A stretch of DNA of 64,000 bases, from positions 1 through 64,000 of the forward strand of contig JAFZLF010000057.1 in NCBI GenBank assembly GCA_017551625.1. The letters run 5' to 3'. Source of the stretch: Clostridiales bacterium (GTDB lineage Bacteria; Bacillota; Clostridia; Saccharofermentanales; Saccharofermentanaceae). Every line of letters starts with the position of its first letter. The stretch's first letter is position 1. The notes under the pieces were generated by a model. It was given only the letters and a program-made list of their open reading frames with translations, searched no databases and was not told where the DNA came from. The translations under genes and the position numbers were made by a program. Of this stretch, positions 17,748-26,556 are shown one piece after another.

Positions 17748-18194
17748 TCAATATTGTTCTCCAAATCCGGAAGGCAGGATCGAGATGATCCAGGCAAGTA
17801 CGAAACCCGCGACCGGAAGGGTGTAGACAAGCGCGATCCACTTGGTCAGGCAGATATCGTTCAGCCTCCTCACAAATGCAGACAGATTGATAAACGTGAC
17901 GATCGCCAGCGTGATGAGCCAGCATATTCGCGCGGGGCCGTTGAGCTTCATGATGTTCATCGGATTCATGATTTCGAAGAAAGACTCGCCCGGCATAGCC
18001 GCTTTCGCCTTAAGGCCCACAAGCATAATGACCATCGAGATCGTGATCGTTACGGCCGTGTAGCAGGCACTGCAGATGTAGAACGGCCAGCGTTGGAGCT
18101 GTCCTGTCTTCCAGTTGAACATGTCTGTCCCAAACTCGACAAAATCGTCAACGTCGATGACGTCGAACATACGGCCCATCGTATTAAGTGGCAT
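17748..18194 (-). CDS. DUF805-like inner-membrane protein
   Basis: 148 residues with four hydrophobic segments. Family signs are the RWPFY segment near residue 40 (W-R-..F motif) and FVRRLNDICLTKW near the third helix, which matches the RRLHD-x-G-x-S-G-W motif of DUF805 proteins in part. Strong GGGAGGA ribosome site. DUF805 proteins have no settled function. Alone between convergent and divergent neighbours. Confidence 0.7.
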   Translation of the reverse strand: MPLNTMGRMFDVIDVDDFVEFGTDMFNWKTGQLQRWPFYICSACYTAVTITISMVIMLVGLKAKAAMPGESFFEIMNPMNIMKLNGPARICWLITLAIVTFINLSAFVRRLNDICLTKWIALVYTLPVAGFVLAWIISILPSGFGEQY

Positions 18195-18555
18195 AGAAAT
18201 CTCCTCCCTTTCCTGCTACCAGACGCTCATGTGACCGACGAACAGGCGGTCTTCCCGCATCTGCTCTTCTCGCGCACCTTCGCGTCGCTGTTTCAACCTT
18301 GTTTCCATTTAATTAGTTGAAATAAACCCAAAACCGTCCACACCATGATACCACAAAACAGGTTGACTTTATAAGGCTCTATCACCCAAAGATGACGCAG
18401 CTTTCGACAAAACGACGACAATTGTCGGGAATTGTCTGAAACATAATCGCCTTCGCATGGCAGACTATAAGTATCCGGAACACGAAAAATGTCAGAAAAG
18501 AAATCTTGTTAATCACGGTCAGCAGATATATGACCATCCAGAAGGAGAGAAGAAT
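18195..18555. other. Intergenic stretch, nothing certain
   Basis: 360 bases between divergent genes. Contains a 12-base palindrome CGACAATTGTCG at about 18414-18425, a TATCAT on the minus strand that could serve the DUF805 gene, and an in-frame extension of the following gene (ATG at 18457) that lacks a ribosome site. Confidence 0.4.
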
Positions 18556-19350
18556 ATGCTTGCTGCAGAATTCCACAAAACAGCGCTATTTCTCAGAGGA
18601 AAGCGATTGGCTCTTCTCAAAGGCAAACTACGAACCATTCCCCATATTGCTTTCGGAAAGCGGAAAGGAAAGGAATCATATCTCGATGTCATACGTATAT
18701 ATGGAGTCAAAGACGGAAGCGGAAAGGAAGCCGTTCTTCATCAGTTTGATATCGACTCAAAGAATGCAAGAACCTTAATTGCAGCTATGAATCAGCGGGA
18801 CAGTATCGAAAAAGAGCTTTCGGAATTGAGATTCAGGGATGCGCTCGATATTGGAGAATGTAGCATTTCCCAGAAGCGTTCTGCTATCGGGGGAAATGAT
18901 GCACGTTTCTCAAAGGCAGAGTTCGATAAGTTAGTCGAGCTCAATGAGGAACACCCCCTGAAAGAGCATTACTTCGATGGACATGTTTTCCGTTCAAAAT
19001 CAGAAATGATTGTGGCCCAGTTCATCAAATCTATGGGGCTGGAGTATAAGTACGAAGTTGTTGTTCGCATCGGCGATCAGGTCTACTATACGGATTTTGC
19101 CGTGTATTGTCCGGAGACAGGGCGCTTTTTTCTCATAGAACATCTCGGGATGATGTCTAAGGATTCTTATCGCATGAAAAACTTCGCTAAAATCACAAAC
19201 TATACTATGAACGGCTATATTGAGGGACTTGATGTCCTCTTCATAATCGAACATGGAGATGGCCGTTTCTCGGCCGACGCAATTTGCGGAAAGATCCTCG
19301 GTGTAATTGCTGCACAAGCGAGATCAATTGCTGCTGCTTCGGTATTCTGA
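18556..19350 (+). CDS. Predicted PD-(D/E)XK-like nuclease-fold protein
   Basis: 264 residues. The C-terminal half has the restriction-endonuclease-like spacing FRSKSEMIVAQFIKSMG, then YTDFAVYCPETGRFFLIEHLG (Asp, then Glu-His-Leu-Gly in place of E-x-K), then NFAKITNY. This pattern belongs to a clostridial family of stand-alone endonuclease-like proteins that accompany mobile or repeated regions. The ATG at 18556 follows AAGGAGA; an ATG at 18457 in the same frame would add 33 residues but lacks a ribosome site. Followed by a repeat patch (19366-19545). Nuclease activity is inferred from the fold pattern only. Confidence 0.65.
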   Translation: MLAAEFHKTALFLRGKRLALLKGKLRTIPHIAFGKRKGKESYLDVIRIYGVKDGSGKEAVLHQFDIDSKNARTLIAAMNQRDSIEKELSELRFRDALDIGECSISQKRSAIGGNDARFSKAEFDKLVELNEEHPLKEHYFDGHVFRSKSEMIVAQFIKSMGLEYKYEVVVRIGDQVYYTDFAVYCPETGRFFLIEHLGMMSKDSYRMKNFAKITNYTMNGYIEGLDVLFIIEHGDGRFSADAICGKILGVIAAQARSIAAASVF

Positions 19351-19365
19351 GGCACCCGAAATATT

Positions 19366-19545
19366 GTTATTCGATTTCTGTTCGATTTTTCTTGCGGTAA
19401 TTCAAACAATACAACAAATACACCTCTTGAAAGCGCAACATTCGATTTCTGTTCGATTTTTGTGCGTAGAAATCAAATGTATTATCGAACACTCCTTTGG
19501 GATGCCTATATTTGATTCCCGTTCGATGCTTATGTGCAGAAAATC
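19366..19545. repeat. Three degenerate ~70-bp direct repeats
   Basis: ATTCGATTTCTGTTCGAT occurs at about 19368 and 19441, with a third, diverged copy (TTTGATTCCCGTTCGAT) at about 19510, spaced 73 and 69 bases. Each is followed by a TTGCG/GTGCG/GTGCAG segment and an AATC/AATT block. On the minus strand they read as repeated KSNRNR-like peptides, which are not a gene. Confidence 0.65.
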
Positions 19546-19564
19546 GAACTAGTTTCAAAGGTTA

Positions 19565-20077
19565 TCACCAGTACCCCGCCATATCGCCAAGGAAGTCCCA
19601 CTTGAAGAGGACCAGCGCGAGGTTGCGAAGCACGAAGAATCCGACCACCACAACGAGGATGCCCCACATTTCCCACTGATAAAGAAGCCGCCAACGGCGG
19701 GGGCCACCCGTCGCCCTTTCATCCGCGTTCTTTTCTTGTGCTTGCATCGACGCACGATGTGGCTCTCGGCAGCAAATCACGTTATGGAGAAGTGCGGTCC
19801 AGATGCGAAGAAGCAGGATCGCGGTGTAGATCGGGACCGGATTGGCAAGGAACGAGCGCACGAGATCAAACTCCAAGAGATATTTCACGGAGCGCGTGCC
19901 GCCGCAGCCCGGACAGTAGAGATGGAGTGTCTGTGAAAAGCCGCACGCCCCCTCTTGAAAAGCAACGTCGTTCACTTGAGTTTTCAGGTACCATGCAAAT
20001 ACAAAAGCAGTGGCCAGGATCAGGGTCATTCCCAGAAATCCGAGCCACTGCCGATTTTTGTTACTTAACGTCCGCAT
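19565..20077 (-). CDS. DUF2752 membrane protein
   Basis: 170 residues with a membrane helix at residues ~12-30, then the family signature LYCPGCGGTRSVKYLLEFDL and two further helices. DUF2752 proteins are short membrane proteins of unknown role defined by this CPxCGxTR motif. There is a basic insertion (residues ~110-125) before the last helix. Last gene of an operon with the zinc-ribbon protein (20153-20737) and the DUF1846 protein. Confidence 0.85.
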   Translation of the reverse strand: MRTLSNKNRQWLGFLGMTLILATAFVFAWYLKTQVNDVAFQEGACGFSQTLHLYCPGCGGTRSVKYLLEFDLVRSFLANPVPIYTAILLLRIWTALLHNVICCREPHRASMQAQEKNADERATGGPRRWRLLYQWEMWGILVVVVGFFVLRNLALVLFKWDFLGDMAGYW

Positions 20078-20152
20078 CTTAGCACTTCACTTACTTCTCT
20101 TCGTCATGCCCACATCACTTGGATCCCTCACGAATCGAGAGTCAAAACTATA

Positions 20153-20737
20153 TCAGAAGCAGATTGCGATGCTGCCGATGCCGCATGTCGTCGCCGCGCA
20201 GATGAAGTCGAAGAGCAGCTGCACAGCAAGTGACGAGGCTCCGAGGATCCATCCCACCATGCCCAGCGTCTTCTTACTGCCATTATTCGCATGACCGATG
20301 ATGCCCAGCACGATCGCCGCAACACTTACGAGGTAGAGAGGATTCAGGAAAAAACCCAAGATACCAAATACCAGCGCCAGTACGCAAACATTCTCGTAGT
20401 CCGGCTTGTTGCCGCGGAGAAGCTGCTGCTGATAGGCAGCCTGATCCTTCGCGTTAAAAGGTACGGTATTGGCGGGCTCGTAGTACTGGGAGTTCGGTCC
20501 CTGCGATGCGACATAGGGCTGCGGCTGTGGCGCCTGTGTCTGTGGCGCCTGTGTCTGCGGTGTCAGGATCTCGTCCTTCTTATCAGATGCGGAAGAAGCG
20601 GCCTCACTTGCTGTTCCTGCGCCTGCTTCTGAAGTCGAAGCCGCAGAAGCAGATGACACATCCAGTACATTTCCACAATTCGAGCAGAACTGCATGCCAT
20701 CCGGATTCTCATGATTACAAAGTTTGCAAATTGCCAT
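20153..20737 (-). CDS. Zinc-ribbon DUF4190-like membrane protein
   Basis: 194 residues. An N-terminal zinc ribbon (CKLCNHENPDGMQFCSNCG, four cysteines) is followed by an Ala/Ser then Gln/Pro-rich linker, and two to three membrane helices with LVFGILGFFLNPLY and IVLGIIGHANNG, the DUF4190 pattern. It begins 17 bases after the DUF1846 gene, so it is co-transcribed. Role unknown. Confidence 0.8.
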   Translation of the reverse strand: MAICKLCNHENPDGMQFCSNCGNVLDVSSASAASTSEAGAGTASEAASSASDKKDEILTPQTQAPQTQAPQPQPYVASQGPNSQYYEPANTVPFNAKDQAAYQQQLLRGNKPDYENVCVLALVFGILGFFLNPLYLVSVAAIVLGIIGHANNGSKKTLGMVGWILGASSLAVQLLFDFICAATTCGIGSIAICF

Positions 20738-20754
20738 TTTCTTTCTCCGAAATA

Positions 20755-22239
20755 TTACTTGTTGTACAGTTTCTTCTTCTGGTACTCCGGCTCGCAGGTG
20801 ATGTTTACGCCGAGTTTTCTAAAGACGCCTTCGTCTACGTTCGACAGGATCGTCGTGGAGTGCGCGTCGCTGTGACGGAGATTGTTGATCTGCTGCATCG
20901 CGAGTTCCGCGACCGGGTTCGTCGCCGCGCTCATCGCCAGCGCGATCAGTACCTCATCGGTGTGAAGACGCGGATTGCGGTTGCCCATGTGGTTGACCTT
21001 CAGATCCTGGATCGGCTCGATGACATTCGGTGAGATGAGCGGGATCTCGTGCTGGATGCCGCCGAGGACCTTCAGGGCATTTAGAAGCACAGCTGCCGAC
21101 GCGCCGAGGAATTCGGAGTTCTTGCCGGTCACGATCTGTCCGTCCGGGAGCTCGAGCGCTACCGCCGGACCGTGCGTCGACTCGGCACGTACCAGCGCGG
21201 CGCCGACTACACGGCGGTCGTTGATCTCGATACCGGACTTGTTCATGAGAAGCTCGATCTTGCTGACATCCGCGCCGTCGGAGAGGCCCTGACGCACCAG
21301 ACATTTCGCCTGGAAATAGCGGCGGATGATCTCCTGCTTGCTGGCCTCGCGGCATGCCTCATCGTCGACGATGGCGAAGCCTGCCATGTTAACGCCCATA
21401 TCCGTCGGGCTCTTGTACGGGGACTCGCCGTAGATCTTCTCGAAGATCGCGTTTACGACCGGGAAGACCTCGACGTCACGGTTGTAGTTGACTGTTGTCT
21501 CGCCGTACGCCTCGAGGTGGAACGGGTCGATCATGTTGACGTCGGCCAGGTCCGCGGTCGCGGCCTCGTATGCGATATTGACCGGATGGTTCAGAGGGAT
21601 GCTCCAGATCGGGAAGGTCTCGAACTTCGCATAGCCGGCCTTGATGCCTCTTCTGTTCTCGTGATAAAGCTGCGACAGGCAGGTCGCCATCTTCCCGGAA
21701 CCCGGGCCCGGCGCCGTCACGACGATCAGCGAACGTGTCGTCTCGATGTATTCATTCTTGCCATAACCCTCGTCGCTTACGATAAGCGGAACATTCATCG
21801 GGTATCCGGCGATCGGATACTGCTTATAGACCTTGATGCCCAGCTGATGCAGTCTCTTGCTGAACTGCTCGGCCAGAGGCTGGTTCGTGAACTGCGTGAT
21901 CGTCACGGAGCCGACATACAGACCGATCTCGGTAAATGCATCGATCAGGCGGAGCACTTCCTGGTCGTAGGTGATGCCGAGGTCGCCGCGGCGCTTGTTC
22001 TTCTCGATAGCATCCGCGTTGATCGCGATCACGATCTCCGCCTCGTCCTTCAGCTCGAGAAGCATCTTTACTTTACTGTCCGGCTCGAAGCCCGGAAGAA
22101 CGCGGGAGGCATGGTAGTCATCGAAGAGCTTGCCGCCGAATTCCAGATACAGTTTCCCGCCGAACTTATTGATCCTGTCGCGGATCTTCTGCGACTGCAT
22201 CTGTACGTATTTCTCGTTACTAAAGCCTACCTTAAACAT
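20755..22239 (-). CDS. DUF1846 family protein
   Basis: 495 residues, matching the length of DUF1846 proteins, which are conserved in Firmicutes and lack a settled function. Recognised by the N-terminal [19 protein letters not shown] and [18 protein letters not shown], a nucleotide-loop-like [16 protein letters not shown] near residue 180, and [16 protein letters not shown] nine bases upstream could also start it, but AAGGGG is better spaced to the ATG at 22239. First gene of an operon with a possible leader attenuator at 22289-22366. Confidence 0.88.
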   Translation of the reverse strand: MFKVGFSNEKYVQMQSQKIRDRINKFGGKLYLEFGGKLFDDYHASRVLPGFEPDSKVKMLLELKDEAEIVIAINADAIEKNKRRGDLGITYDQEVLRLIDAFTEIGLYVGSVTITQFTNQPLAEQFSKRLHQLGIKVYKQYPIAGYPMNVPLIVSDEGYGKNEYIETTRSLIVVTAPGPGSGKMATCLSQLYHENRRGIKAGYAKFETFPIWSIPLNHPVNIAYEAATADLADVNMIDPFHLEAYGETTVNYNRDVEVFPVVNAIFEKIYGESPYKSPTDMGVNMAGFAIVDDEACREASKQEIIRRYFQAKCLVRQGLSDGADVSKIELLMNKSGIEINDRRVVGAALVRAESTHGPAVALELPDGQIVTGKNSEFLGASAAVLLNALKVLGGIQHEIPLISPNVIEPIQDLKVNHMGNRNPRLHTDEVLIALAMSAATNPVAELAMQQINNLRHSDAHSTTILSNVDEGVFRKLGVNITCEPEYQKKKLYNK

Positions 22240-22288
22240 ACTTTTCACGCCCCTTATATCAGGAATCAGGTCTCTCCTGCCTTCCCTT

Positions 22289-22366
22289 ATTGCAAATAAA
22301 AAGAGCTCCTCGCGAACAATTCTTGAGAAGCCCGTCTGCCTTTTTTAACGGCTCTTTGCAATTATA
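22289..22366 (-). promoter_or_regulatory. Promoter plus attenuator-like leader of the DUF1846 operon
   Basis: Minus strand: an extended -10 (TGTTATAAT, hexamer 22361-22366) puts the transcript start near 22354. The first ~60 bases then fold as GCTTCTC / GAGGAGC (22325-22331 with 22305-22311), followed by TCTTTTTATTT, an intrinsic-terminator form. An overlapping outer pairing AAAGAGC / GCTCTTT competes with it. It looks like a transcription attenuator; the signal is not evident. Confidence 0.5.
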
Positions 22367-22421
22367 ACACATTTTGATATGCTGTCCATATAACTTTCCG
22401 TCAAAAAGGAGTACTAATTTT

Positions 22422-22880
22422 ATGCGTTTTCTGATTCAAAGAGTGACCTCTGCGAAAGTCGATGTCGAGGGGCAGACGGTGGGCGCGATCGATCATGGAT
22501 TCCTCGTATTTATCGGGGTTTGCAGCACCGATACTCGCGAGATCGCTGACGCCATGGTCAGGAAACTCCTGGGTCTTCGGATCTTCCGCGACGAGAACGG
22601 CAAGACGAATCTGAGCCTTTCTGATGTGGACGGGAGCCTCCTTCTCATCTCCCAGTTCACCCTATACGCCGACTGCCACCACGGCAACCGCCCGTCCTTC
22701 ATTAACGCGGGGGCGCCGGACATGGCCGAGGAGCTCTACGAGTATATCATCGCTTCCTGCCGTCCGCTTGTAAAAGCACTGGCCACCGGGGTGTTTGGCG
22801 CGGATATGGCGGTATCGATCGAGAACCAGGGCCCGTTCACGATCATGCTGGACAGTGAGGAGATCTTAAAGAAGAAGTAG
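22422..22880 (+). CDS. dtd: D-aminoacyl-tRNA deacylase
   Basis: Removes D-amino acids (and glycine from tRNA-Ala) wrongly attached to tRNAs. 152 residues, the usual length. Motifs: [13 protein letters not shown] start, GFLVFIGV, the catalytic SQFTLYAD, the GNRPSF segment and the cross-subunit NQGPFTI (Gly-cis-Pro) motif that enforces chirality. The ATG at 22422 follows AAGGAG and fits the family start; an upstream ATG at 22374 does not. Sits just before tRNA-Arg but is separately promoted. Confidence 0.97.
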   Translation: MRFLIQRVTSAKVDVEGQTVGAIDHGFLVFIGVCSTDTREIADAMVRKLLGLRIFRDENGKTNLSLSDVDGSLLLISQFTLYADCHHGNRPSFINAGAPDMAEELYEYIIASCRPLVKALATGVFGADMAVSIENQGPFTIMLDSEEILKKK

Positions 22881-22891
22881 ATCCATCGATG

Positions 22892-22920
22892 TTGCGAGTG
22901 CGATAGAGAATTGCTATAAT
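22892..22920 (+). promoter_or_regulatory. Promoter of tRNA-Arg(CCG)
   Basis: TTGCGA (22892-22897), 17-base spacer, TATAAT (22915-22920), 26 bases before the tRNA. Confidence 0.8.
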
Positions 22921-22946
22921 ATCCTTTGTTCCCTCGGGAATGAGAT

Positions 22947-23021
22947 GCTTCGATCGTTCAACGGATAGGACTGCAGTTTCCGGTACTGCCAATGCGGGTT
23001 CGATTCCTGCTCGGAGCGCCA
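22947..23021 (+). tRNA. tRNA-Arg(CCG)
   Basis: 75 bases with encoded CCA. Acceptor GCTTCGA pairs with TCGGAGC, anticodon stem GCAGT/ACTGC with loop TTCCGGT (anticodon CCG), T-arm GCGGG-TTCGATT-CCTGC. Reads CGG codons. Confidence 0.95.
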
Positions 23022-23032
23022 ACTTTGTATAT

Positions 23033-23067
23033 CGGCAGCCGACTCAAAAGAGCCGGCTGTTTTTTCT
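23033..23067 (+). terminator. Intrinsic terminator after tRNA-Arg
   Basis: AGCCGACTC-AAAA-GAGCCGGCT hairpin followed by GTTTTTTC. Confidence 0.85.
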
Positions 23068-23150
23068 TGACTCTCCCCCTGGGGCACCCTTTATGCTGGG
23101 GCCTGTGAAATGGTATCATGTTGTTTAGGTCATTACGAGGAAGGAATACT

Positions 23151-23645
23151 ATGGACGAGAAAGCACTATATATCCTGGCAGGGTACGATGATGAGACCGA
23201 ATCTCGTCTGGCCGGGATCCAGAACAATCTTTACGAGCGCGGTTTCACAGGGGTGCACACCAAGAATATCCCCCAGCACATCACGCTCGATTCTTTTCCC
23301 ACCGATCAGGAAGACGCCCTAATCGAGAAGATCCGGAAGGTCGCATCGGAGACACCGCCCTTTGAAGTGACGTTCAGCCACGTCGGGATTTTTACCGGGG
23401 GAAAAGTACTGTTCATCGCACCAGATAAAAACGTGCCGCTTCTCCGTCTGAAGGAGGAGTTCGGAAACAGTGAAACCTGGACGCCGCACACCACGATGCT
23501 CATCGATCAGCCCGAGGTGATCTGCGAGGCGCTGCCCATCGTGATGGAGTCCTTCTCCTCTTTCCGGGGCACGGTCACTTCGCTGCACCTTTACGAGTTC
23601 TTCCCGACACGCTACATCACGACCATCCCGCTTCAGAAGAAATAA
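23151..23645 (+). CDS. 2H-phosphoesterase, 2'-5' RNA ligase-like
   Basis: Carries the two HxTx motifs of the LigT/2H fold, HITLDS near residue 43 and HTTML near residue 118, which act on 2',3'-cyclic phosphates or 2'-5' bonds in RNA. 164 residues. The ATG at 23151 follows GAGGAAGG. The two downstream genes are Nudix proteins, so this is a small nucleotide/RNA-processing group. The natural substrate in such bacterial proteins is generally unknown. Confidence 0.85.
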   Translation: MDEKALYILAGYDDETESRLAGIQNNLYERGFTGVHTKNIPQHITLDSFPTDQEDALIEKIRKVASETPPFEVTFSHVGIFTGGKVLFIAPDKNVPLLRLKEEFGNSETWTPHTTMLIDQPEVICEALPIVMESFSSFRGTVTSLHLYEFFPTRYITTIPLQKK

Positions 23646-23684
23646 AACACCCTGTCCGATCCAACAGCATAAAGGAGATACGAT

Positions 23685-24185
23685 ATGGAATACGATTGCT
23701 ATCTGCAAAAAGGGAACTACTACTTCCGCTTCCGAACGGGAGCGATCATCCTGCGTGGGCGGAAGATGCTCTTCGTCCAGAACGATCTGGGCGGATATTA
23801 CTACATGATCGGCGGCGCGGTACATCTGGGCGAGAACACGAAGGACTGCATCGAGCGCGAAGTCCTCGAGGAGACGGGCGTGCCGTGCAAGGTCGTTCGC
23901 TCCGGCATCATCTGCGAGAATTTTTTCGAGGGCGACCGGCTGGATGAACGCATCTGCGGTTTGCACTGCCACGTGCTGGAATTCTATTACCTGATGGAAG
24001 CTCCGGAAGGAAGTGTTTTTGCCGAGGAAACGGACACCGGGGAGAAGCTCGTGTGGCTCCCGCTGGACGAGCTCGACAAGTACGACGTCCGCCCCATCAT
24101 GCTGAAGACAAAACTCAAGGAAGCCATCGACGGCGGAGTCGTGCTGCACGTCATCAACAACGACATCGACCGAAGATACGAATAA
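23685..24185 (+). CDS. Nudix hydrolase
   Basis: 166 residues with a complete Nudix box GGAVHLGEN-(5)-EREVLEETGV (G-x5-E-x7-REUxEExGU) at residues ~46-68, which binds Mg2+ and cleaves nucleoside-diphosphate-linked compounds. AAAGGAG ribosome site. 14 bases before a second Nudix gene. Substrate not predictable from sequence. Confidence 0.92.
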   Translation: MEYDCYLQKGNYYFRFRTGAIILRGRKMLFVQNDLGGYYYMIGGAVHLGENTKDCIEREVLEETGVPCKVVRSGIICENFFEGDRLDERICGLHCHVLEFYYLMEAPEGSVFAEETDTGEKLVWLPLDELDKYDVRPIMLKTKLKEAIDGGVVLHVINNDIDRRYE

Positions 24186-24199
24186 CGGAGGAATAAAAT

Positions 24200-25111
24200 A
24201 TGGGCTATATCATGGATCTGCGAAAAGAACTGGGGCACCGCCCTCTCATCATGGCGGGCGCCTGCGTGCTATTCATCAATGAGAAAAACGAGATACTGCT
24301 TCAAGAGCGTGCAGACAATCACTACTGGGGCTACCCGGGCGGATCGATGGAACTCGGCGAATCTTTCGAAGAGTGCGCGAAGAGGGAGGCCTTCGAGGAG
24401 TCCGGCCTGATCGCCGACGAGCTTCTATACTTCGATACCAAATCAGGGGAATCGACACACTATATCTATCCGAACGGAGACGAGATCTACGTCGCCGTCG
24501 TCGTCTTTCTCTGCAGAAAGTACCACGGCGAGATGAAGGTCCAGGAAGAGGAAGTCATCCAACAGCGTTTCTTCTCTGAAGACGAACTTCCCGAGCGGAT
24601 GGACCCGATGAACGAGGATTTTATCAGGAGGGCATTTGCGATGCTGAAAACCGGCACCGCAAGATCCTCCGAAGTCGAGGAGCTCATCGATTTCCGTCTT
24701 CTGGCGAACCGGAACACCTACGCTGCTTACTCAAATGAAGTGGAAGCATCACGTCCTTCCGCGCACGATTTCAAGTACGAAAAGGACGGATACACTTACA
24801 TCGACACGTATGTCGGCGGCGAACAGTTTGCCGGCGAGGAAGCGGTCTTCCGGGATGGCATCGCGAAGTACGCGATGAACTACTGCGGCCGCGTCCTCGA
24901 CAGCGCATTTAGCGGAGATTTTCTAAAAGAAGCCCTGCGCGCCGCGACGCGAGAGCTTCCTTATCGTGGTCCGGAGCACTACTCCTCCGGAGAATACACC
25001 TACACCTGCAAGGTCACGGGCGACATCGACTGGTTCCAGGGATACGAGGAGATCTTCCACGCAGGAACGAAAGTGTACGAGTGCTTCTTCCACGGAGGCC
25101 TGATGCACTAG
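24200..25111 (+). CDS. Nudix hydrolase fused to DUF5680 domain
   Basis: 303 residues. The Nudix domain (residues 1-150) has a full box GGSMELGESFEECAKREAF then EESGL. The second domain (~155-300) matches DUF5680: NRNTYAAYSNEVEASRPSAHD, YIDTYVGGEQFAGEEAV, FSGDFLKEALR, WFQGYEEI and a final VYECFFHGG. GGAGG ribosome site 8 bases before ATG. The stop is 3 bases from the convergent serpin stop, leaving no room for a terminator between them. Confidence 0.88.
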   Translation: MGYIMDLRKELGHRPLIMAGACVLFINEKNEILLQERADNHYWGYPGGSMELGESFEECAKREAFEESGLIADELLYFDTKSGESTHYIYPNGDEIYVAVVVFLCRKYHGEMKVQEEEVIQQRFFSEDELPERMDPMNEDFIRRAFAMLKTGTARSSEVEELIDFRLLANRNTYAAYSNEVEASRPSAHDFKYEKDGYTYIDTYVGGEQFAGEEAVFRDGIAKYAMNYCGRVLDSAFSGDFLKEALRAATRELPYRGPEHYSSGEYTYTCKVTGDIDWFQGYEEIFHAGTKVYECFFHGGLMH

Positions 25112-25114
25112 ATC

Positions 25115-26452
25115 TTACACGTTCTCGACTGTTCCGAGGAATACCGGAAGTCCGGTGGACCGATCGACGATCGCATAGGCGTACGGACGGTCGCAGACGA
25201 CGCGGTGTACCGTACCCGGCTCCGCGCACGTTGACTCCGTCATCACGACTGCCGTTGCTGCCGCAGCCTTCGTGCCCGCACGGTCGACCTCGATGTAGGT
25301 CTTGTGGATGACCTTGGAGATATACACATCTGTACTGCTCATATTCGAGAAATCCGCGTTATCTTCATCAAATGCATCTTTCATGCCCATATCGGAAAGC
25401 GCCCTCTGAAGTTCGATGGCGTACTCGCTCTTGAACTCCGGCATCAGCGCCTGCACCTCACCGGACATATCCCGGCTGTTCCAGAACTGCCAGTACTCTT
25501 CCGCCGTCATGTCCGCGATAAACTCGTTGATGTCGACCGACGCATCGTTCGGCAGGATCGTCATGAAAGTATACTTGCCGTCGTCGTAGTCCTTGAGGAA
25601 GCCGACTGCCTCGTCGCCACTTAAGTACGCCACTTCTGTACTCGAGAGGAAAGGCGTGGTCTTCGTCTCGCCGTTTCCGGCTGTGAAGACCAGATTCAAT
25701 ACCTGATCGTCGGAGTACGGTTCAGCCCATTTCGCGTCAAATGTGATGGCGTTGATGAGGACCATGAGGTCGTCCGGCGTAAGCTCCCGGATCAGTTCCT
25801 TGATGCGTCCCTCGGTCTTCTCATCGACCCAGCCGTTGATCATGTCCACTGCATCACCATTAAACGGGATGACAGAAATGGTCGCGTCGAAGTGGCGCTG
25901 CACATAGTCGAGATAGTCGCCATAGACATTCTGGCTTTTGGCATCATTCAGCCAGACTGAGTTCGCGATTTTCAGAGAATCGTTCTGCAGGTTATTCATG
26001 CGGTTCACCGCGAACTGGAATGCCTCTCCGTTATCCGCGCCCGGCACGAGGGTGCTCATCATCTGATTGAGGGTCTCGCCATCGGCTCCTGCCGCTGCCA
26101 TTTCCAGCGCGAAAAGCACTGAATCCGCGGAGATCAGTACGTTTTCTCCATTTGCGTTCTCGGTGCAGCGTTTCATGAGCGCGAAGATGAACTCAGAGTA
26201 TGCCTGATTCAGTTCTTCTTCGGACATCGTAGTTTTTCCGGCTCCCGCCGTACTCAGCTCGAAGACCGCCTGCTTACCGTTTTCGCGGTTCACTGTTTTT
26301 ACATCACCGGGCTCCTTGTTCTCATTCAGAGGTCCTTCCGTCGGAGTCTCCCGGCGAGTCGACGTCCTGGTTTTTCCTGTCTTTCCGGAGCATCCCACCG
26401 CCATGGACAGGAGCACCGATGTGGTCAATAAAACTGCTACTAATTTCTTCAT
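25115..26452 (-). CDS. Serpin-family protease-inhibitor lipoprotein
   Basis: 445 residues: signal peptide with lipobox AVGC, a Thr/Glu/Asn-rich linker (~25-70), then a full-length serpin. Family marks: NVLISADSVLFALEMAAAGADGET, INGWVDEKTEGRIKELI, LINAITFDAKWAEPY, MPEFKSEYAIELQRAL, and the hinge/reactive loop GTKAAAATAVVMTEST followed by PYAYAIVDRSTGLPVFLGTV. The small-residue hinge predicts an inhibitory serpin. Counting from the hinge glycine as P15 puts P1 at or near the serine of TES, but the loop could be one or two residues off. Likely guards the cell surface against host or bacterial proteases. Confidence 0.93.
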   Translation of the reverse strand: MKKLVAVLLTTSVLLSMAVGCSGKTGKTRTSTRRETPTEGPLNENKEPGDVKTVNRENGKQAVFELSTAGAGKTTMSEEELNQAYSEFIFALMKRCTENANGENVLISADSVLFALEMAAAGADGETLNQMMSTLVPGADNGEAFQFAVNRMNNLQNDSLKIANSVWLNDAKSQNVYGDYLDYVQRHFDATISVIPFNGDAVDMINGWVDEKTEGRIKELIRELTPDDLMVLINAITFDAKWAEPYSDDQVLNLVFTAGNGETKTTPFLSSTEVAYLSGDEAVGFLKDYDDGKYTFMTILPNDASVDINEFIADMTAEEYWQFWNSRDMSGEVQALMPEFKSEYAIELQRALSDMGMKDAFDEDNADFSNMSSTDVYISKVIHKTYIEVDRAGTKAAAATAVVMTESTCAEPGTVHRVVCDRPYAYAIVDRSTGLPVFLGTVENV

Positions 26453-26556
26453 TTTTCTTTCCTCACTTTTCTTGTTATTTCTGTATTATTCTCGTGCGCT
26501 TCACCTGATATAGGGAAGCCGCGGCGAAAGTGCTTTTCAAGCGGTATCATCTTTTC

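Noticed and set aside
19367-19558. Small gene on the minus strand with KSNRNR peptides
   Set aside because: It is the translation of the degenerate direct repeats; no ribosome site.
21172-22299. 375-codon open frame on the plus strand
   Set aside because: Antisense to the DUF1846 gene, whose family features are clear.
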